A stretch of DNA of 64,000 nucleotides from JBFMFB01 sp040752115 (GCA_040752115.1 JBFMFB010000002.1:67102-131101), one strand, 5' to 3'; shown: positions 29,293 through 42,563, counted from the stretch's first letter. A program made the numbers and translations. The notes: a model not told the origin generated them from the letters alone.

Positions 29293-30489
29293 TCAAAACT
29301 TGTAAATGGCTTCCAGCCCGAAGGAGTTCTGGTTGTCCTTGAGACTGCCGTTGGTTTGCAGGAAGGTTTTCTGGTCCGATTTGTCGCCGCGGATTTCGGC
29401 GCGCAGTTCGACGTTCTTGTTCGGCAGATAGGCTAAAGTCAGGGTCGCTTCCTTCCATTTCTGTCCGGCGGACTTGCCGGATTCGACCACGGTGCGGTAG
29501 CCGTCCTTATCGTTGAAGTATTCGCCGCGCAGCGACATGCGCCACTGGTCGTTGAACTGGTAGTTGACGTAGCCGGCCAGCCCTTCCCACTTGGCCGTGC
29601 CGCTACCGCCCTTGGCCAGCGACGCGTTCTGCTGGGAGCCGTAGTCGTAGTTCAGCACGAAACTGAGCTGGTCTGTGGCGGTGAAGGTGGCGACCAGGTC
29701 AACCAGGTTGCGCGTGCCCTGAACCGAGGAAATCGTCGGGTAGTTGGCGATCTGTTCGGTGCCGCTGTAGCCTTGGGCCGATAACGAAAAATTCTTGGTG
29801 GGCGCGAAGGATGCGCCCAGTTCCAGTGTCTTCTGGCTGTTGGTGTCCTTGAGATTGTCCCAGCCATTATTCACGCCGGCGATAAACGAAACCGCGTCGT
29901 TGAGCTTGTAGTAGCCGCGCACGCCGGAGTGGGTGAAGGGAATGGCGTAGCCGAACAGGATGGAGCGGGAGAAATTGGTGTTGCTGGGGCTCTTGATGAC
30001 CTCGGCACCCGACAAGGTCACGTATTTGCCGGCAATCACCATCCACGGCCCGGTGGCGTAGTGGAGGTAGGCCTGGGTGACGTCGAACTGGTGGTTCGCG
30101 CCGTTGGCCGGGCCCTTGGTGCTGTCGATGGTGCCATAGGCGGCGATGGTGTCCGCGTCCTTGCCGGCAATCAGATCGACCATACCGCCGAAGCCTTCGG
30201 TCGGCAGTTTGGAGACCGACAGGTTGACCGCCTGCAGGTTGAAGCTGTTGCGCTCGATGTCGAATACCCGGTTGTTGAGGCTGCCGCCGCTGAATTTGCC
30301 GCTGCTCGACAGGTGGGTGTAGGAAACATCCAGGTAGCCGCCGATCTCGATGCCGGCTGCCCCCATGATTTGCCCGATGGTGGGCGTGGCGGGTTTTTCC
30401 GGCATGGTGACCGGCGTTTCCGCATGTCCGAGAACCGGGACGGCAATCATGCCGGCCATGGCCAGCATACGGGTAAGTTGTTTGTGCAC
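29293..30489 (-). CDS. Outer-membrane beta-barrel porin of the nitrogen operon
   Basis: 398 residues: signal peptide (MHKQLTRMLAMAGMIAVPVLGHA-E), then amphipathic strands typical of the BBP2/DUF1597-type barrel (GIEIGGYLDVSYTHLSSSG, FGGMVDLIAGKDADTIAAYG, GVRGYYKLNDAVSFIAGVNNGW) ending in a C-terminal Phe (LEAIYKF), the usual barrel-assembly signal. The gene is first in the transcript with glnK and amtB, so it probably admits ammonium or small nitrogen compounds across the outer membrane. Start GTG preceded by GGGAGGA. Confidence 0.83.
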   Translation of the reverse strand: MHKQLTRMLAMAGMIAVPVLGHAETPVTMPEKPATPTIGQIMGAAGIEIGGYLDVSYTHLSSSGKFSGGSLNNRVFDIERNSFNLQAVNLSVSKLPTEGFGGMVDLIAGKDADTIAAYGTIDSTKGPANGANHQFDVTQAYLHYATGPWMVIAGKYVTLSGAEVIKSPSNTNFSRSILFGYAIPFTHSGVRGYYKLNDAVSFIAGVNNGWDNLKDTNSQKTLELGASFAPTKNFSLSAQGYSGTEQIANYPTISSVQGTRNLVDLVATFTATDQLSFVLNYDYGSQQNASLAKGGSGTAKWEGLAGYVNYQFNDQWRMSLRGEYFNDKDGYRTVVESGKSAGQKWKEATLTLAYLPNKNVELRAEIRGDKSDQKTFLQTNGSLKDNQNSFGLEAIYKF

Positions 30490-30537
30490 GATGTTCCTCC
30501 CTCGAATTCAAAAAACAAAAAATGGTAACGCCAATTA

Positions 30538-30553
30538 AGCATGGAATATGCCA
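30538..30553 (-). promoter_or_regulatory. Sigma-54 promoter of porin-glnK-amtB
   Basis: Reads TGGCATATTCCATGCT on the minus strand, with GG and GC 10 bp apart, close to the TGGCAC-N5-TTGC consensus, 49 bp before the porin start. Confidence 0.72.
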
Positions 30554-30647
30554 ATATTAAATTGTGTTTATAAACATTCTGTTGCGGATGGTTGCGGGCG
30601 AAACTGGCCGCTGCCGGCACCATTTTGAGATCGCGACATCCGTTTAC

Positions 30648-30662
30648 GCACCAACAAGGTGC
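30648..30662. promoter_or_regulatory. NtrC-type enhancer dyad
   Basis: GCACC-AACAA-GGTGC is a perfect dyad matching the core of the NtrC site (TGCACC-N5-GGTGCA). It lies about 100 bp upstream of the sigma-54 promoter, the usual enhancer distance, and 68 bp before ubiK on the other strand. Confidence 0.68.
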
Positions 30663-30729
30663 GCAACGCCTGGTTGCCGCGGAAAGAAAGAAATGTTTGG
30701 TAAACTGTGAATTTTTGAGGTTTTTGCCC

Positions 30730-31029
30730 ATGTTGAACCAGAAGACGTTGGATGAAATCGGAAGCAAGATCAGTGAAGTGCTGGCGAAAAGCCCCGCCGG
30801 CGACGTGGAGAAAAATCTGCGCGCCATGCTGCACGGCGTGTTTTCCAGGCTGGATCTGGTCACCCGCGAGGAATTCGAGGTGCAGCAGGCGGTGCTGGCC
30901 CGCACCCGCGAAAAGCTGGACAAGCTGGAAGGGAAAGTTGCCGTCCTGGAGGCGGCGCTCCTGCCGGCCCAGACCGGCAATGCGCTGGCCGAAAGCGGTC
31001 TGGCGAAAACGGATGAAACAATCGGCTAG
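30730..31029 (+). CDS. ubiK: Ubiquinone biosynthesis accessory factor UbiK
   Basis: 99 residues of the YqiC/BMFP family. N-terminal amphipathic helix (LDEIGSKISEVLAKSPAGDVEKNLRAM is split by the family GD motif), then a C-terminal coiled coil (REEFEVQQAVLARTREKLDK, LEGKVAVLEAAL) that trimerises. UbiK helps the UbiJ-containing ubiquinone-synthesis complex and binds lipid. The start ATG begins MLNQKTLDEIG; the longer open frame upstream has no ribosome site. Confidence 0.88.
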   Translation: MLNQKTLDEIGSKISEVLAKSPAGDVEKNLRAMLHGVFSRLDLVTREEFEVQQAVLARTREKLDKLEGKVAVLEAALLPAQTGNALAESGLAKTDETIG

Positions 31030-31058
31030 CCGTCCGGCCGCCGGGTGAGCCGAAGACG

Positions 31059-32555
31059 ATGTCGTTAGCCGTGCTCTATAGCCGGGCGCTGTCCGGCATG
31101 AACGCCCCGCTGGTCACGGTGGAGGTGCATCTGGCCAACGGCCTGCCATCGTTCACCATCGTTGGCCTGCCCGAGGCCGAGGTCAAGGAGAGCCGCGACC
31201 GGGTACGCGCCGCCCTGCAGAATGCGCGCTTCGACTTCCCCGCCCGGCGCATTACCGTCAACCTTGCACCGGCGGACCTGCCCAAGGAAAGCGGGCGCTT
31301 CGATCTGCCGATCGCGCTGGGAATTCTCGCTGCCTCAGGCCAGATTCCGGCGGACAAATTACTGGACTATGAGTTCGCCGGCGAACTGGCGCTGACCGGC
31401 GCGCTGCGCCCGATCCGCGGGGCGCTGGCAATGACCTGCCAGGCCAGCGGCGATGGCCGGGCTTTCATCCTGCCCGGTGAAAGCGCCGCCGAAGCGGCAC
31501 TGGTTGAAGATGCACGGGTTTACCCCGCACGCTCGCTGCTGGAAGTGTGCGCCCACCTGATGGGGCGGGAGATGCTGGCGCGCCAGCACGAAACGCCGAC
31601 GGAGGCGGCGCCGGATTATCCCGATTTCAGCGAGGTAAAAGGCCAAGCCCACGCCAAGCGGGCCCTGGAAGTCGCCGCCGCCGGCGGTCACAGCATTCTG
31701 ATGTCGGGACCGCCCGGAACCGGCAAGTCCATGCTGGCTGCGCGCCTTCCCGGCATTCTGCCGCCCATGTCCGAAACCGAAGCGCTGGAATCCGCCGCGC
31801 TGCAATCCATCGGCAGCGGCGGTTTCGACATCCGGGCATGGAAAAGGCGCGTGTTTCGCGGCCCGCATCACTCGGCTTCCGCGGCCGCGCTGGTGGGCGG
31901 CGGCAGCAACCCCCGGCCTGGCGAGATCTCGCTGGCTCATTACGGTGTGCTGTTCCTGGACGAGCTGCCGGAATTCGATCGCAAGGTGTTGGAAGTGTTG
32001 CGCGAGCCGCTGGAGTCCGGCCGCATCACCATTTCGCGTGCGGCGCGCCAGGCCGATTTTCCCGCCCGATTTCAGTTGATTGCCGCAATGAATCCCTGCC
32101 CCTGCGGCTACCTAGGTCACCACAACGGAAAGTGCCGCTGCACCCCGGACCAGGTTGCACGCTACCGTGCCCGAATTTCCGGCCCCTTGCTTGATCGCAT
32201 CGATCTCCAGATCGAAGTGCCGGCCCTGCCGGAGGACGAGTTGGCACGGCCGGCCGCGGCCGAGGGCAGCGCTGCCATCCGGCCGCGCGTGGAGGCCGCC
32301 TATAGGCGCCAGATGAGCCGCCAGGGCAAGGCGAACGCACATCTTTCTCCTGCCGAGATAGACAGTCTGTGCCATCCGGCCGCACCAGGCGAACAACTAC
32401 TGCGGCAGGCCATCGCCCGTCTCAGCCTATCGGCGCGCGCCTATCACCGCATTCTCAAGGTAGCGCGCACCATCGCCGATCTCGCCGGGGTGGAGGATAT
32501 CGCTGCCCCGCATATCGCCGAGGCGATTCAATACCGGCGCTTCGACCGGAGCTGA
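31059..32555 (+). CDS. comM: ComM/YifB magnesium-chelatase-like AAA+ helicase
   Basis: 498 residues. N-terminal Lon-like fold (SLAVLYSRALSGMNAPLVTV, GLPEAEVKESRDRVRAAL), then AAA+ with Walker A GPPGTGKS (about 217-224), Walker B VLFLDELPEF and zinc-type cysteines in NPCPCGYLGH and GKCRC, and a C-terminal Mg-chelatase lid (LSLSARAYHRILKVARTIADL). In naturally competent bacteria ComM is a hexameric helicase that drives branch migration of incoming DNA. It starts 29 bp after ubiK. Confidence 0.92.
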   Translation: MSLAVLYSRALSGMNAPLVTVEVHLANGLPSFTIVGLPEAEVKESRDRVRAALQNARFDFPARRITVNLAPADLPKESGRFDLPIALGILAASGQIPADKLLDYEFAGELALTGALRPIRGALAMTCQASGDGRAFILPGESAAEAALVEDARVYPARSLLEVCAHLMGREMLARQHETPTEAAPDYPDFSEVKGQAHAKRALEVAAAGGHSILMSGPPGTGKSMLAARLPGILPPMSETEALESAALQSIGSGGFDIRAWKRRVFRGPHHSASAAALVGGGSNPRPGEISLAHYGVLFLDELPEFDRKVLEVLREPLESGRITISRAARQADFPARFQLIAAMNPCPCGYLGHHNGKCRCTPDQVARYRARISGPLLDRIDLQIEVPALPEDELARPAAAEGSAAIRPRVEAAYRRQMSRQGKANAHLSPAEIDSLCHPAAPGEQLLRQAIARLSLSARAYHRILKVARTIADLAGVEDIAAPHIAEAIQYRRFDRS

Positions 32556-32606
32556 TCCGCGGCAATGCGGATTGCCAGGCTAGAGTTCGTTTCCAGGGGG
32601 GGCTGA

Positions 32607-32993
32607 TCAGGTCTGCGTCCACGGCAGGCCATCAAAGCGCCAGCCATTGACCGTGTTGCGGTGGTGGTGTTCGTCCAGATCGCCTTCGAAACCGTGCAGC
32701 ACGTTGTAAACCTCTGTCATGCCGGCTTTTTCCAGTGCGACCGCCGCATCCACCGAGCGCTTGCCGCTGCGGCACAGAAGCACCACCGGGCGGTGGGAGC
32801 TGGCGGCGGCCTTGACGTGGGCGATGAAGTCGGGATTGATCTCCCAGTCCGGGGCATCCTGCCAGGGGATGAGAATGGCCCCCTCCGGGTGTCCCACGAA
32901 CAGGTGTTCCATTTCGCTGCGCACATCAATAAAAACCGCTTCCGGGTTGGTTTTCAGGAATTCGTGCGTTTCTTTTGGAGTCAGGTGTTTCAT
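32607..32993 (-). CDS. Single-domain rhodanese
   Basis: 128-residue cytoplasmic rhodanese-like protein. Catalytic Cys74 sits in the loop CRSGKR, preceded by VVLLCR and the family FIDVRSEMEH. No signal peptide. It may transfer sulfane sulfur; the partner is not apparent. It is divergent from metH across a 91-bp gap. Confidence 0.85.
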   Translation of the reverse strand: MKHLTPKETHEFLKTNPEAVFIDVRSEMEHLFVGHPEGAILIPWQDAPDWEINPDFIAHVKAAASSHRPVVLLCRSGKRSVDAAVALEKAGMTEVYNVLHGFEGDLDEHHHRNTVNGWRFDGLPWTQT

Positions 32994-33084
32994 CGCCGCG
33001 CTCTCTTGATCGAACCAGATGCATTAGGTCCGGACGCAAAGTCAATAATGATAAAATTATAGCTTTTCTTCGCCTTGCCTTGAA

Positions 33085-36789
<3,705 letters not shown>

Positions 36790-36804
36790 ATCTTAAAACG
36801 GCAG

Positions 36805-36931
36805 TTAACCACGAATGACACGAATTTTAACGAATGAACACAAATAGTTAGAACATAATTTTGCCTCACCCAACGGGTGAGCCGGACAGGAATGGTTAAT
36901 TCATTAATTATTCGTGAACATTCGTGGTTAA
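36805..36931. repeat. ATTCGTG repeat, copy 2 (inverted pair)
   Basis: The gap after metH carries TTAACCACGAATGACACGAA at the left (36805-36824) and ATTCGTGAACATTCGTGGTTAA at the right (36909-36930), in opposite orientation, with a small CTCACCC/GGGTGAG hairpin (36865-36881) between. Related to copies at 15007 and 49915-50042. Confidence 0.6.
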
Positions 36932-36971
36932 TCGCTTTTTCCAGGATGAATGAAGAGGGCGCGCTGCCGGA

Positions 36972-39900
36972 TCACTGGCTGCCAGCTTTCTCTTTGACGA
37001 TCCGCAGAAAGGCATCGGCCGGCAGCGGGCGGCTGAACAGATAACCCTGGATCTTGTCGCAGCCCTCCTCGCGCAAGTACCGCAGCTGTTCTTCCGTCTC
37101 GACGCCTTCGGCGATCACCTGCATGTTGAGGCTATGCCCCAAGCTGATGATCGCGCTGGCGATGGCGGAGTCATCCGGGTCGCAGCAGATATCCTGCACG
37201 AAAGACCGGTCGATCTTGATCTTGTGGATCGGCAGGCGTTTCAGGTAGCTTAGCGAGGAATAGCCGGTGCCGAAATCGTCCACGGCGATCTGGACACCGA
37301 GTTCGTGCAGTTGCTGCAAGGTCGTGATGGTCGCCTGGACGTCCTGGATCAGCGTGCTTTCTGTAATTTCGAGTTCCAGATATTTTGGCTCCAGCCCGGC
37401 GTCTTCCAGTGCGTGGCGCACCGCATCGACCAGATCGCTCTGGCGGAACTGGTACACCGACAGGTTGACCGCCACCCGCAGCGGCGGCAGCCCTTCCTCC
37501 TGCCATGCCCGGTTCTGGGTGCAGGCCGTGCGCAGCACCCATTCGCCGACCCGGACGATCAGGCCGTTTTCTTCGAGCAGGGGAATGAACTCTCCCGGCG
37601 CCACCAAACCCAGCTCCGGATGCTGCCAGCGCAATAGGGCCTCCATGCCGATGATCCGCCCGGAACGCAAGCTGAGCTGCGGCTGGTAATACAATACGAA
37701 CTCGCCACGCTCCAGTGCGCGGCGCAGGCCGTTCTCCATGGTTATCCGCTTGGAGGCGGTCGCGTTCATGTCCGCGTTGTAGAACCGGTACCCATTGCCC
37801 CCCCATTCCTTGGCATGGTACATCGCGGCCTCGGCATTCTTGACCAGGTCGTCGCCGTTGCCGGCATCCTGCGGATACGAGGCGATGCCGATGCTGGGAG
37901 AGACGAACACTTCGTGCCCCTCCAGCACGAATGGCTCGGCCAAAGCGTCGAGCATGCCCTGGGCGACCACGGCGGCGTCCTGCTTGTTGCCCAGGTTGGT
38001 CAGCACAGCGGTAAATTTGTCGCCGCTGAATCGGGCGAAGGTGTCGCTTTCGCTGACACAGTCGCTTAGCCGCCCGGCCACCGCCTGCAGCAGCTTGTCG
38101 CCGAAGGGGTGCCCCAGCGTATCGTTGATGGACTTGAAGCGGTCCAGGTCGAGATACAGCACCGCCACCCGCCATTTGTTGGCGTCCGCAATGATCAGCG
38201 CCTGCCTGAGCCGGTCCAGCATCAGCATGCGATTGGGCAGCTCGGTCAGGGCGTCGTAATAAGCCAGGTGCTGGGCGCGCTCCTCAGCTACCTTCTGCTT
38301 GGAAATGTCGGCGAATACCGCCAGGTAGTTGACCGCCTCTCCACGCTCGTCGCGGATGGCGATAATGGCCTGCCATTCCGGATATACCTCGCCGGTCTTG
38401 CGGCGGTTCCAGATTTCGCCTTGCCAGTAGCCGTATTCCAACAGCATCGCCCACATATCCCTGTAAAAGGCGTCGTCGTGCCGATTCGAGCGCAGCACCC
38501 GCGGGCTTTTACCGACGATTTCTTCCTGGCTGTAGCCGGTGATGCCGGTGAATGCCTTGTTCACGCGCAGGATGGTGCCCCGCGCATCGGTGATCATGAT
38601 GCCCTCGATGCTGTTCTCGAATACCTTGTCGGCAAGGCGCAGATTCTCCTCGGCTTGCCGGCGCTGGGTAATGTCCTGCACCGTCCCGGTCACCCGTGCA
38701 ACATTGCCGCCGTCGTCGAGAATAACTTCTGCCTGAATGTGCATGGTTCGTTCGGAACCGTCCGCCAAAATGGCACGGTGCTCGACGCTGAATGGTTTTT
38801 TCTCCTGGACGGCAGCTTTCAACGCTTGCTGGGCGCGGCTGCGGTCTTCAGGGTGAATGAACTCAAGGAATGTTTCATAGGCGACGCTGCCATTCTGCGG
38901 CACCACCCCGAAGAGGCGATACATCTCTGCCGACCAGTGCAGTTCATTCCTGGCAACATCCCAATCCCAACTGCCGAGGCGGGCGACTTGTTGAGCCCTG
39001 GACAGGCTTTCTTCGCTCTTTTGCAGCTCTTCCTGGGCTTGCCGCAGCTTGATCTGCTCCCACTCGAGCTCTGCGATATGCCGCGCCTGGAGTTCCTCCC
39101 GCATCTTCCCTTCTTGCAGCAGCTCATTGCGGGAAGCCGCCATCTGCCGCTCCACCCGCCCCAATATCAGGTAGAAAACCGCGAACAGCACCCCTCCCAG
39201 GACAACGTAAACGGCAATGACGGTGATGAAGGTCGCGCGTATATCGGCGAAATGGGCGCTCATGTCGCTCAGCACCAGCAGGCTGCCTACCTTGCGCCCG
39301 GTATCGTCCTTGAGCGCCATGCCTCCGGCATGAAAATGCCTGTCTCCTACGAAAAATTCTTCCATTCCCGCCGGGCCGGAAGTCGCCTGCCGGGACAGCA
39401 GGAGGGTCAGGATGTCATCAGGCAGCTGCACGGTCTGCTGGGCGATGACCGCGGACGGCAGGTGGTCCCAATCCGGCGTTCGGCCGAGCATACGCATGCC
39501 GGCCTCCCACTCCTGTCGGTTAAGAAACTGCTTGTCCATGACGACCACATATTCGACGCCCACGGCATCTTTGATATCCTGCAATACCCCCTGGATTTCT
39601 TCTCCCAGTTCCACATAGCCGATCAACTTTCCTTGGTCGCGCCAAGGGGCGACCACGCGTAGCGTGAAGGTGTTGGTCTGCCCCAGTTCGACGCCATAGG
39701 CGAGCTTTCCTGTTTTTTCGGCGGTCAATAGGGTGAATCGGTTGACGGTGTCACCGTAGCTTTGGGGCATGTGGACGCGCAGCAGGTTGATCCGCGCGGG
39801 GTCATGAAAGTAGAAGTGAGTGATGCTGTATTTGGTTTTCAGATCGTTGAACAGCGGCGTTGCCCGCTTGAACAGCGCGTCCCGGTCTTTCGCGTGCAAT

Positions 39901-40139
39901 GCGGCCTGCAACTGCTCATCCCGCAGGATGGCCTCGAGCACGGCGCCCATCTTCTCGGCGCGTCGTTCGACATCCCGCTGATAGTGGTTGCGGACCGACT
40001 GCAGGTCGCGCTCGAAGATCTCGTCGGCGTACTGCGTTTCCTGGCGGTACAGACTGAAGATCGAGGCGCCGAATATGATGACCAGCACCGCCGCCAGCGG
40101 CAGAAGAATACGGAGCTTGAGATTGGAATTCGTCGTCAT
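36972..40139 (-). CDS. dCache-PAS-PAS-GGDEF-EAL signalling protein (degenerate GGDEF)
   Basis: About 1055 residues. Helix 1 (LLPLAAVLVIIFGASIF), a periplasmic double-Cache-like sensor of about 270 residues, helix 2 (FITVIAVYVVLGGVLFAVFYLIL), a coiled coil, two PAS domains (about 385-500 and 510-625), GGDEF and C-terminal EAL. The GGDEF signature reads FSGDKF, with Ser for Gly and Lys for Glu, so cyclase activity is doubtful. The EAL half is intact: GMEALLRW, EITEST, DDFGTGYSSL, KIDRSFV, IAEGVET, predicting c-di-GMP phosphodiesterase. The ATG at MTTNSN is preferred to a TTG ten codons upstream that sits in a hairpin. Confidence 0.88.
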   Translation of the reverse strand: MTTNSNLKLRILLPLAAVLVIIFGASIFSLYRQETQYADEIFERDLQSVRNHYQRDVERRAEKMGAVLEAILRDEQLQAALHAKDRDALFKRATPLFNDLKTKYSITHFYFHDPARINLLRVHMPQSYGDTVNRFTLLTAEKTGKLAYGVELGQTNTFTLRVVAPWRDQGKLIGYVELGEEIQGVLQDIKDAVGVEYVVVMDKQFLNRQEWEAGMRMLGRTPDWDHLPSAVIAQQTVQLPDDILTLLLSRQATSGPAGMEEFFVGDRHFHAGGMALKDDTGRKVGSLLVLSDMSAHFADIRATFITVIAVYVVLGGVLFAVFYLILGRVERQMAASRNELLQEGKMREELQARHIAELEWEQIKLRQAQEELQKSEESLSRAQQVARLGSWDWDVARNELHWSAEMYRLFGVVPQNGSVAYETFLEFIHPEDRSRAQQALKAAVQEKKPFSVEHRAILADGSERTMHIQAEVILDDGGNVARVTGTVQDITQRRQAEENLRLADKVFENSIEGIMITDARGTILRVNKAFTGITGYSQEEIVGKSPRVLRSNRHDDAFYRDMWAMLLEYGYWQGEIWNRRKTGEVYPEWQAIIAIRDERGEAVNYLAVFADISKQKVAEERAQHLAYYDALTELPNRMLMLDRLRQALIIADANKWRVAVLYLDLDRFKSINDTLGHPFGDKLLQAVAGRLSDCVSESDTFARFSGDKFTAVLTNLGNKQDAAVVAQGMLDALAEPFVLEGHEVFVSPSIGIASYPQDAGNGDDLVKNAEAAMYHAKEWGGNGYRFYNADMNATASKRITMENGLRRALERGEFVLYYQPQLSLRSGRIIGMEALLRWQHPELGLVAPGEFIPLLEENGLIVRVGEWVLRTACTQNRAWQEEGLPPLRVAVNLSVYQFRQSDLVDAVRHALEDAGLEPKYLELEITESTLIQDVQATITTLQQLHELGVQIAVDDFGTGYSSLSYLKRLPIHKIKIDRSFVQDICCDPDDSAIASAIISLGHSLNMQVIAEGVETEEQLRYLREEGCDKIQGYLFSRPLPADAFLRIVKEKAGSQ

Positions 40140-40252
40140 CGGTTGGGGCGCGTCGGGTTGCCGCCGCAAAAGATCTTGCGGCGAACGGCAGGGTATTTGT
40201 GCCGTCAGCTGAAGTGTAACAGATTTGATTCTAGAGGACGGGTCGGGCTATG

Positions 40253-41086
40253 TCAAAGCCCAAGTCGCTGCCAGATGGTGGAAACCAGTCCTGCCTGGTT
40301 CAGGGTGTAGAAGTGCAGCCCTGGTGCGCCGTGCCGTAACAACCGGTCGCATAGCTCGGTCACCACATCGAGGCCGAAGGCGCGGATCGAGGCAACATCG
40401 TCGCCATAGTCCTGCAGCTTGAGGCGCAACCAGCGCGGGATCTCCGCACCACAGGCATCGGAAAAGCGCGCCAGTTGGGCAAAGTTGTAAATCGGCATGA
40501 TGCCCGGAACAACCGGAATATTGACGCCCAGCGCCGCGCACTCGTTCATGAAATTGAAATAGGCGTCGGCATTGTAGAAATACTGAGTAATTGCGGCGTT
40601 CGCCCCGGCTTCCGCCTTGCGCTTGAAATTGAGCAAGTCTTCGCGCGAGGAAGGAGCCTGGGGATGGAATTCGGGATAGGCAGCGATCTCGATGTTGAAA
40701 TGGTCGCCAGTTTCCGCGCGGATGAAGGCCACCAGTTCGTTGGCGTAGCGGAACTCGCCGGCGTCCACCATGCCGGAAGGCAGGTCGCCCCTGAGTGCCA
40801 CGATATGCCGGATGCCGTGGGCGCGATACTCGTTCAGGATGGCGCGGATGTTCTCCCGCGTCGAGCCGATGCAGGAAAGATGCGGCGCTGCGCGATGCCC
40901 TTCGGCCTGGATTTCCAGCACGGTTTCCAGGGTGCGGTCGCGGGTGGAGCCGCCGGCGCCGAACGTGACGGAGAAAAACTCGGGGTTGAGCTGCGCCAGC
41001 TGCTTGCGGGTCGCGCGCAGCTTTTCCACCCCCTCGGCGGTTTTGGGGGGGAAGAATTCGAAGCTGAGAATGTGGTGGTTTTTCAT
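40253..41086 (-). CDS. metF: 5,10-methylenetetrahydrofolate reductase
   Basis: 277-residue FAD enzyme making 5-methyl-THF for MetH. Opens with ILSFEFFPPKTAEGVEKL (catalytic Glu in EFFPPK), then FFSVTFGAGGSTRDRT, HIVALRGDLP and TQYFYNADAYFNFM. The size matches the bacterial single-domain family. It is downstream of ahcY in the metK-ahcY-metF cluster, with a 70-bp gap holding GTGAGG-type repeats. Confidence 0.95.
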   Translation of the reverse strand: MKNHHILSFEFFPPKTAEGVEKLRATRKQLAQLNPEFFSVTFGAGGSTRDRTLETVLEIQAEGHRAAPHLSCIGSTRENIRAILNEYRAHGIRHIVALRGDLPSGMVDAGEFRYANELVAFIRAETGDHFNIEIAAYPEFHPQAPSSREDLLNFKRKAEAGANAAITQYFYNADAYFNFMNECAALGVNIPVVPGIMPIYNFAQLARFSDACGAEIPRWLRLKLQDYGDDVASIRAFGLDVVTELCDRLLRHGAPGLHFYTLNQAGLVSTIWQRLGL

Positions 41087-41130
41087 AGGCGAGGGGCAAG
41101 GTGTGAGGTGTGAGGCGGCGCGGCAATCAC

Positions 41131-41149
41131 CTTACTCCTCACCCCTCAC
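41131..41149. repeat. CTCCTCACCCCTCAC repeat beside ahcY (left copy)
   Basis: CTTACTCCTCACCCCTCAC lies just after the ahcY stop. Its inverse (GTGAGGGGTGAGGAGT) occurs at 42480-42495 just upstream of ahcY, so the gene is bracketed by inverted copies 1.35 kb apart. Confidence 0.5.
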
Positions 41150-41156
41150 TCTTTAC

Positions 41157-42467
41157 TTAATATCTGTAGTGTACCGGCTTATACGGCCCTTCTTTGGACA
41201 CGTTCAGGTACTCCGCCTGCTCGCCGGTGAGCTCGGTCAGGTGCACGCCGATCTTCTTCAGGTGCAGGCGCGCGACCTTTTCGTCCAGGTGCTTGGGCAG
41301 CACGTAGACTCCGACCGGATACTTGCCGGGATTGTTCCACAACTCGATCTGCGCCATCACCTGATTGGTGAAGGAAGCCGACATCACGAAGCTGGGATGG
41401 CCGGTGGCGCAACCCAGGTTGACCAGCCGCCCTTCCGCCAGCACGATGATTTTCTTGCCGTCCGGGAAGACCACATGATCCACCTGCGGCTTGATGTTTT
41501 CCCAGCGATATCCGCGGATGGCGGCGATGTCGATTTCGGAATCGAAATGCCCGATATTGCAGACGATCGCCTCGTCCTTCATGCGCAGCATGTGCTCGTG
41601 GGTAATGACCTTGATGTTGCCGGTGGCGGTGACGAAAATGTCCCCCTTGTCCGCGACCTCGTCCATGGTGACCACGCGGTAGCCTTCCATCGAAGCCTGC
41701 AGGGCGCAGATCGGGTCGATCTCGGTGACCCACACCGTGGCGCCCATGCCGCGGAAGGCCTGGGCGCAGCCCTTGCCCACGTCGCCGTAGCCGCACACGA
41801 TGCAAATCTTGCCGGCAACCATGACGTCGGTAGCGCGTTTGATGCCGTCGATCAACGATTCGCGGCAGCCATACAGATTGTCGAACTTGGATTTGGTGAC
41901 CGAGTCGTTGACGTTGAACGCCGGGCACTTGAGCTCGCACTTCTGCATCATTTCGTAGAGACGGTGCACGCCGGTGGTGGTTTCCTCCGATATGCCGCGC
42001 ACGTCCTTGAGAAGCTCCGGGTGTTTCTGGTGCATCACCAGCGTCAGATCGCCGCCGTCGTCCAGGATCATGTTGGGTCGCCAGCCGTCCGGACCGAAAA
42101 TGGTCTGGTCGATGCACCACCAGAATTCCTCCTCGGTTTCGCCCTTCCACGCGAACACCGGGATGCCGGCGGCAGCGATCGCGGCGGCCGCATGGTCCTG
42201 GGTGGAGAAAATGTTGCAGGAGCTCCAGCGCACCTCGGCGCCCAGCTTCACCAGCGTTTCGATCAGCACCGCGGTCTGGATGGTCATGTGCAGGCAGCCG
42301 GCGATGCGCGCCCCCTTTAGCGGCTGCTTGCCGGCATATTCCTCGCACAGCGCCATCAGGCCGGGCATCTCGGTCTCGGCGATCCTGATTTCCTTGCGTC
42401 CCCATTCGGCGAGGGAAATATCGGCGACCTTGTAGTCGGTGAAGTTGGGATTTAGAACGGCGTTCAT
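41157..42467 (-). CDS. ahcY: S-adenosylhomocysteine hydrolase
   Basis: 436-residue NAD-dependent enzyme splitting SAH to homocysteine and adenosine. Markers: [15 protein letters not shown], the NAD loop [14 protein letters not shown], catalytic Lys/Asp in [17 protein letters not shown] and the C-terminal KPVHYRY. It regenerates homocysteine for MetH and removes SAH, which inhibits methyltransferases. AAGGA before ATG. Lies between metK (upstream) and metF; no SAH riboswitch is seen in the 96-bp metK-ahcY gap. Confidence 0.96.
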   Translation of the reverse strand: MNAVLNPNFTDYKVADISLAEWGRKEIRIAETEMPGLMALCEEYAGKQPLKGARIAGCLHMTIQTAVLIETLVKLGAEVRWSSCNIFSTQDHAAAAIAAAGIPVFAWKGETEEEFWWCIDQTIFGPDGWRPNMILDDGGDLTLVMHQKHPELLKDVRGISEETTTGVHRLYEMMQKCELKCPAFNVNDSVTKSKFDNLYGCRESLIDGIKRATDVMVAGKICIVCGYGDVGKGCAQAFRGMGATVWVTEIDPICALQASMEGYRVVTMDEVADKGDIFVTATGNIKVITHEHMLRMKDEAIVCNIGHFDSEIDIAAIRGYRWENIKPQVDHVVFPDGKKIIVLAEGRLVNLGCATGHPSFVMSASFTNQVMAQIELWNNPGKYPVGVYVLPKHLDEKVARLHLKKIGVHLTELTGEQAEYLNVSKEGPYKPVHYRY

Positions 42468-42479
42468 AAGGGTTTCCTT

Positions 42480-42499
42480 GTGAGGGGTGAGGAGTGAAG
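42480..42499. repeat. GTGAGGGGTGAGG repeat beside ahcY (right copy)
   Basis: GTGAGGGGTGAGGAGTGAAG in the metK-ahcY gap is inverted relative to the copy at 41131-41149 (16 bp identical), and is followed at once by a shorter GGGTGAGGAGG echo. Confidence 0.5.
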
Positions 42500-42563
42500 G
42501 GTGAGGAGGAAAGGAATGCCGCAGACGGGCAGCCTTCCGCTTTGCTCCTCACGCCTTACCAAG

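Noticed and set aside
32994..33084. GTCCGGACGCAAAGTC in the metH leader, recalling c-di-GMP or cobalamin riboswitch pieces
   Set aside because: Only 91 bp are available and neither a GEMM tetraloop/receptor pair nor a B12 box is present.
42468..42563. Possible SAH riboswitch before ahcY
   Set aside because: The gap is filled with GTGAGG repeats and the metK end; the conserved SAH core is not seen.
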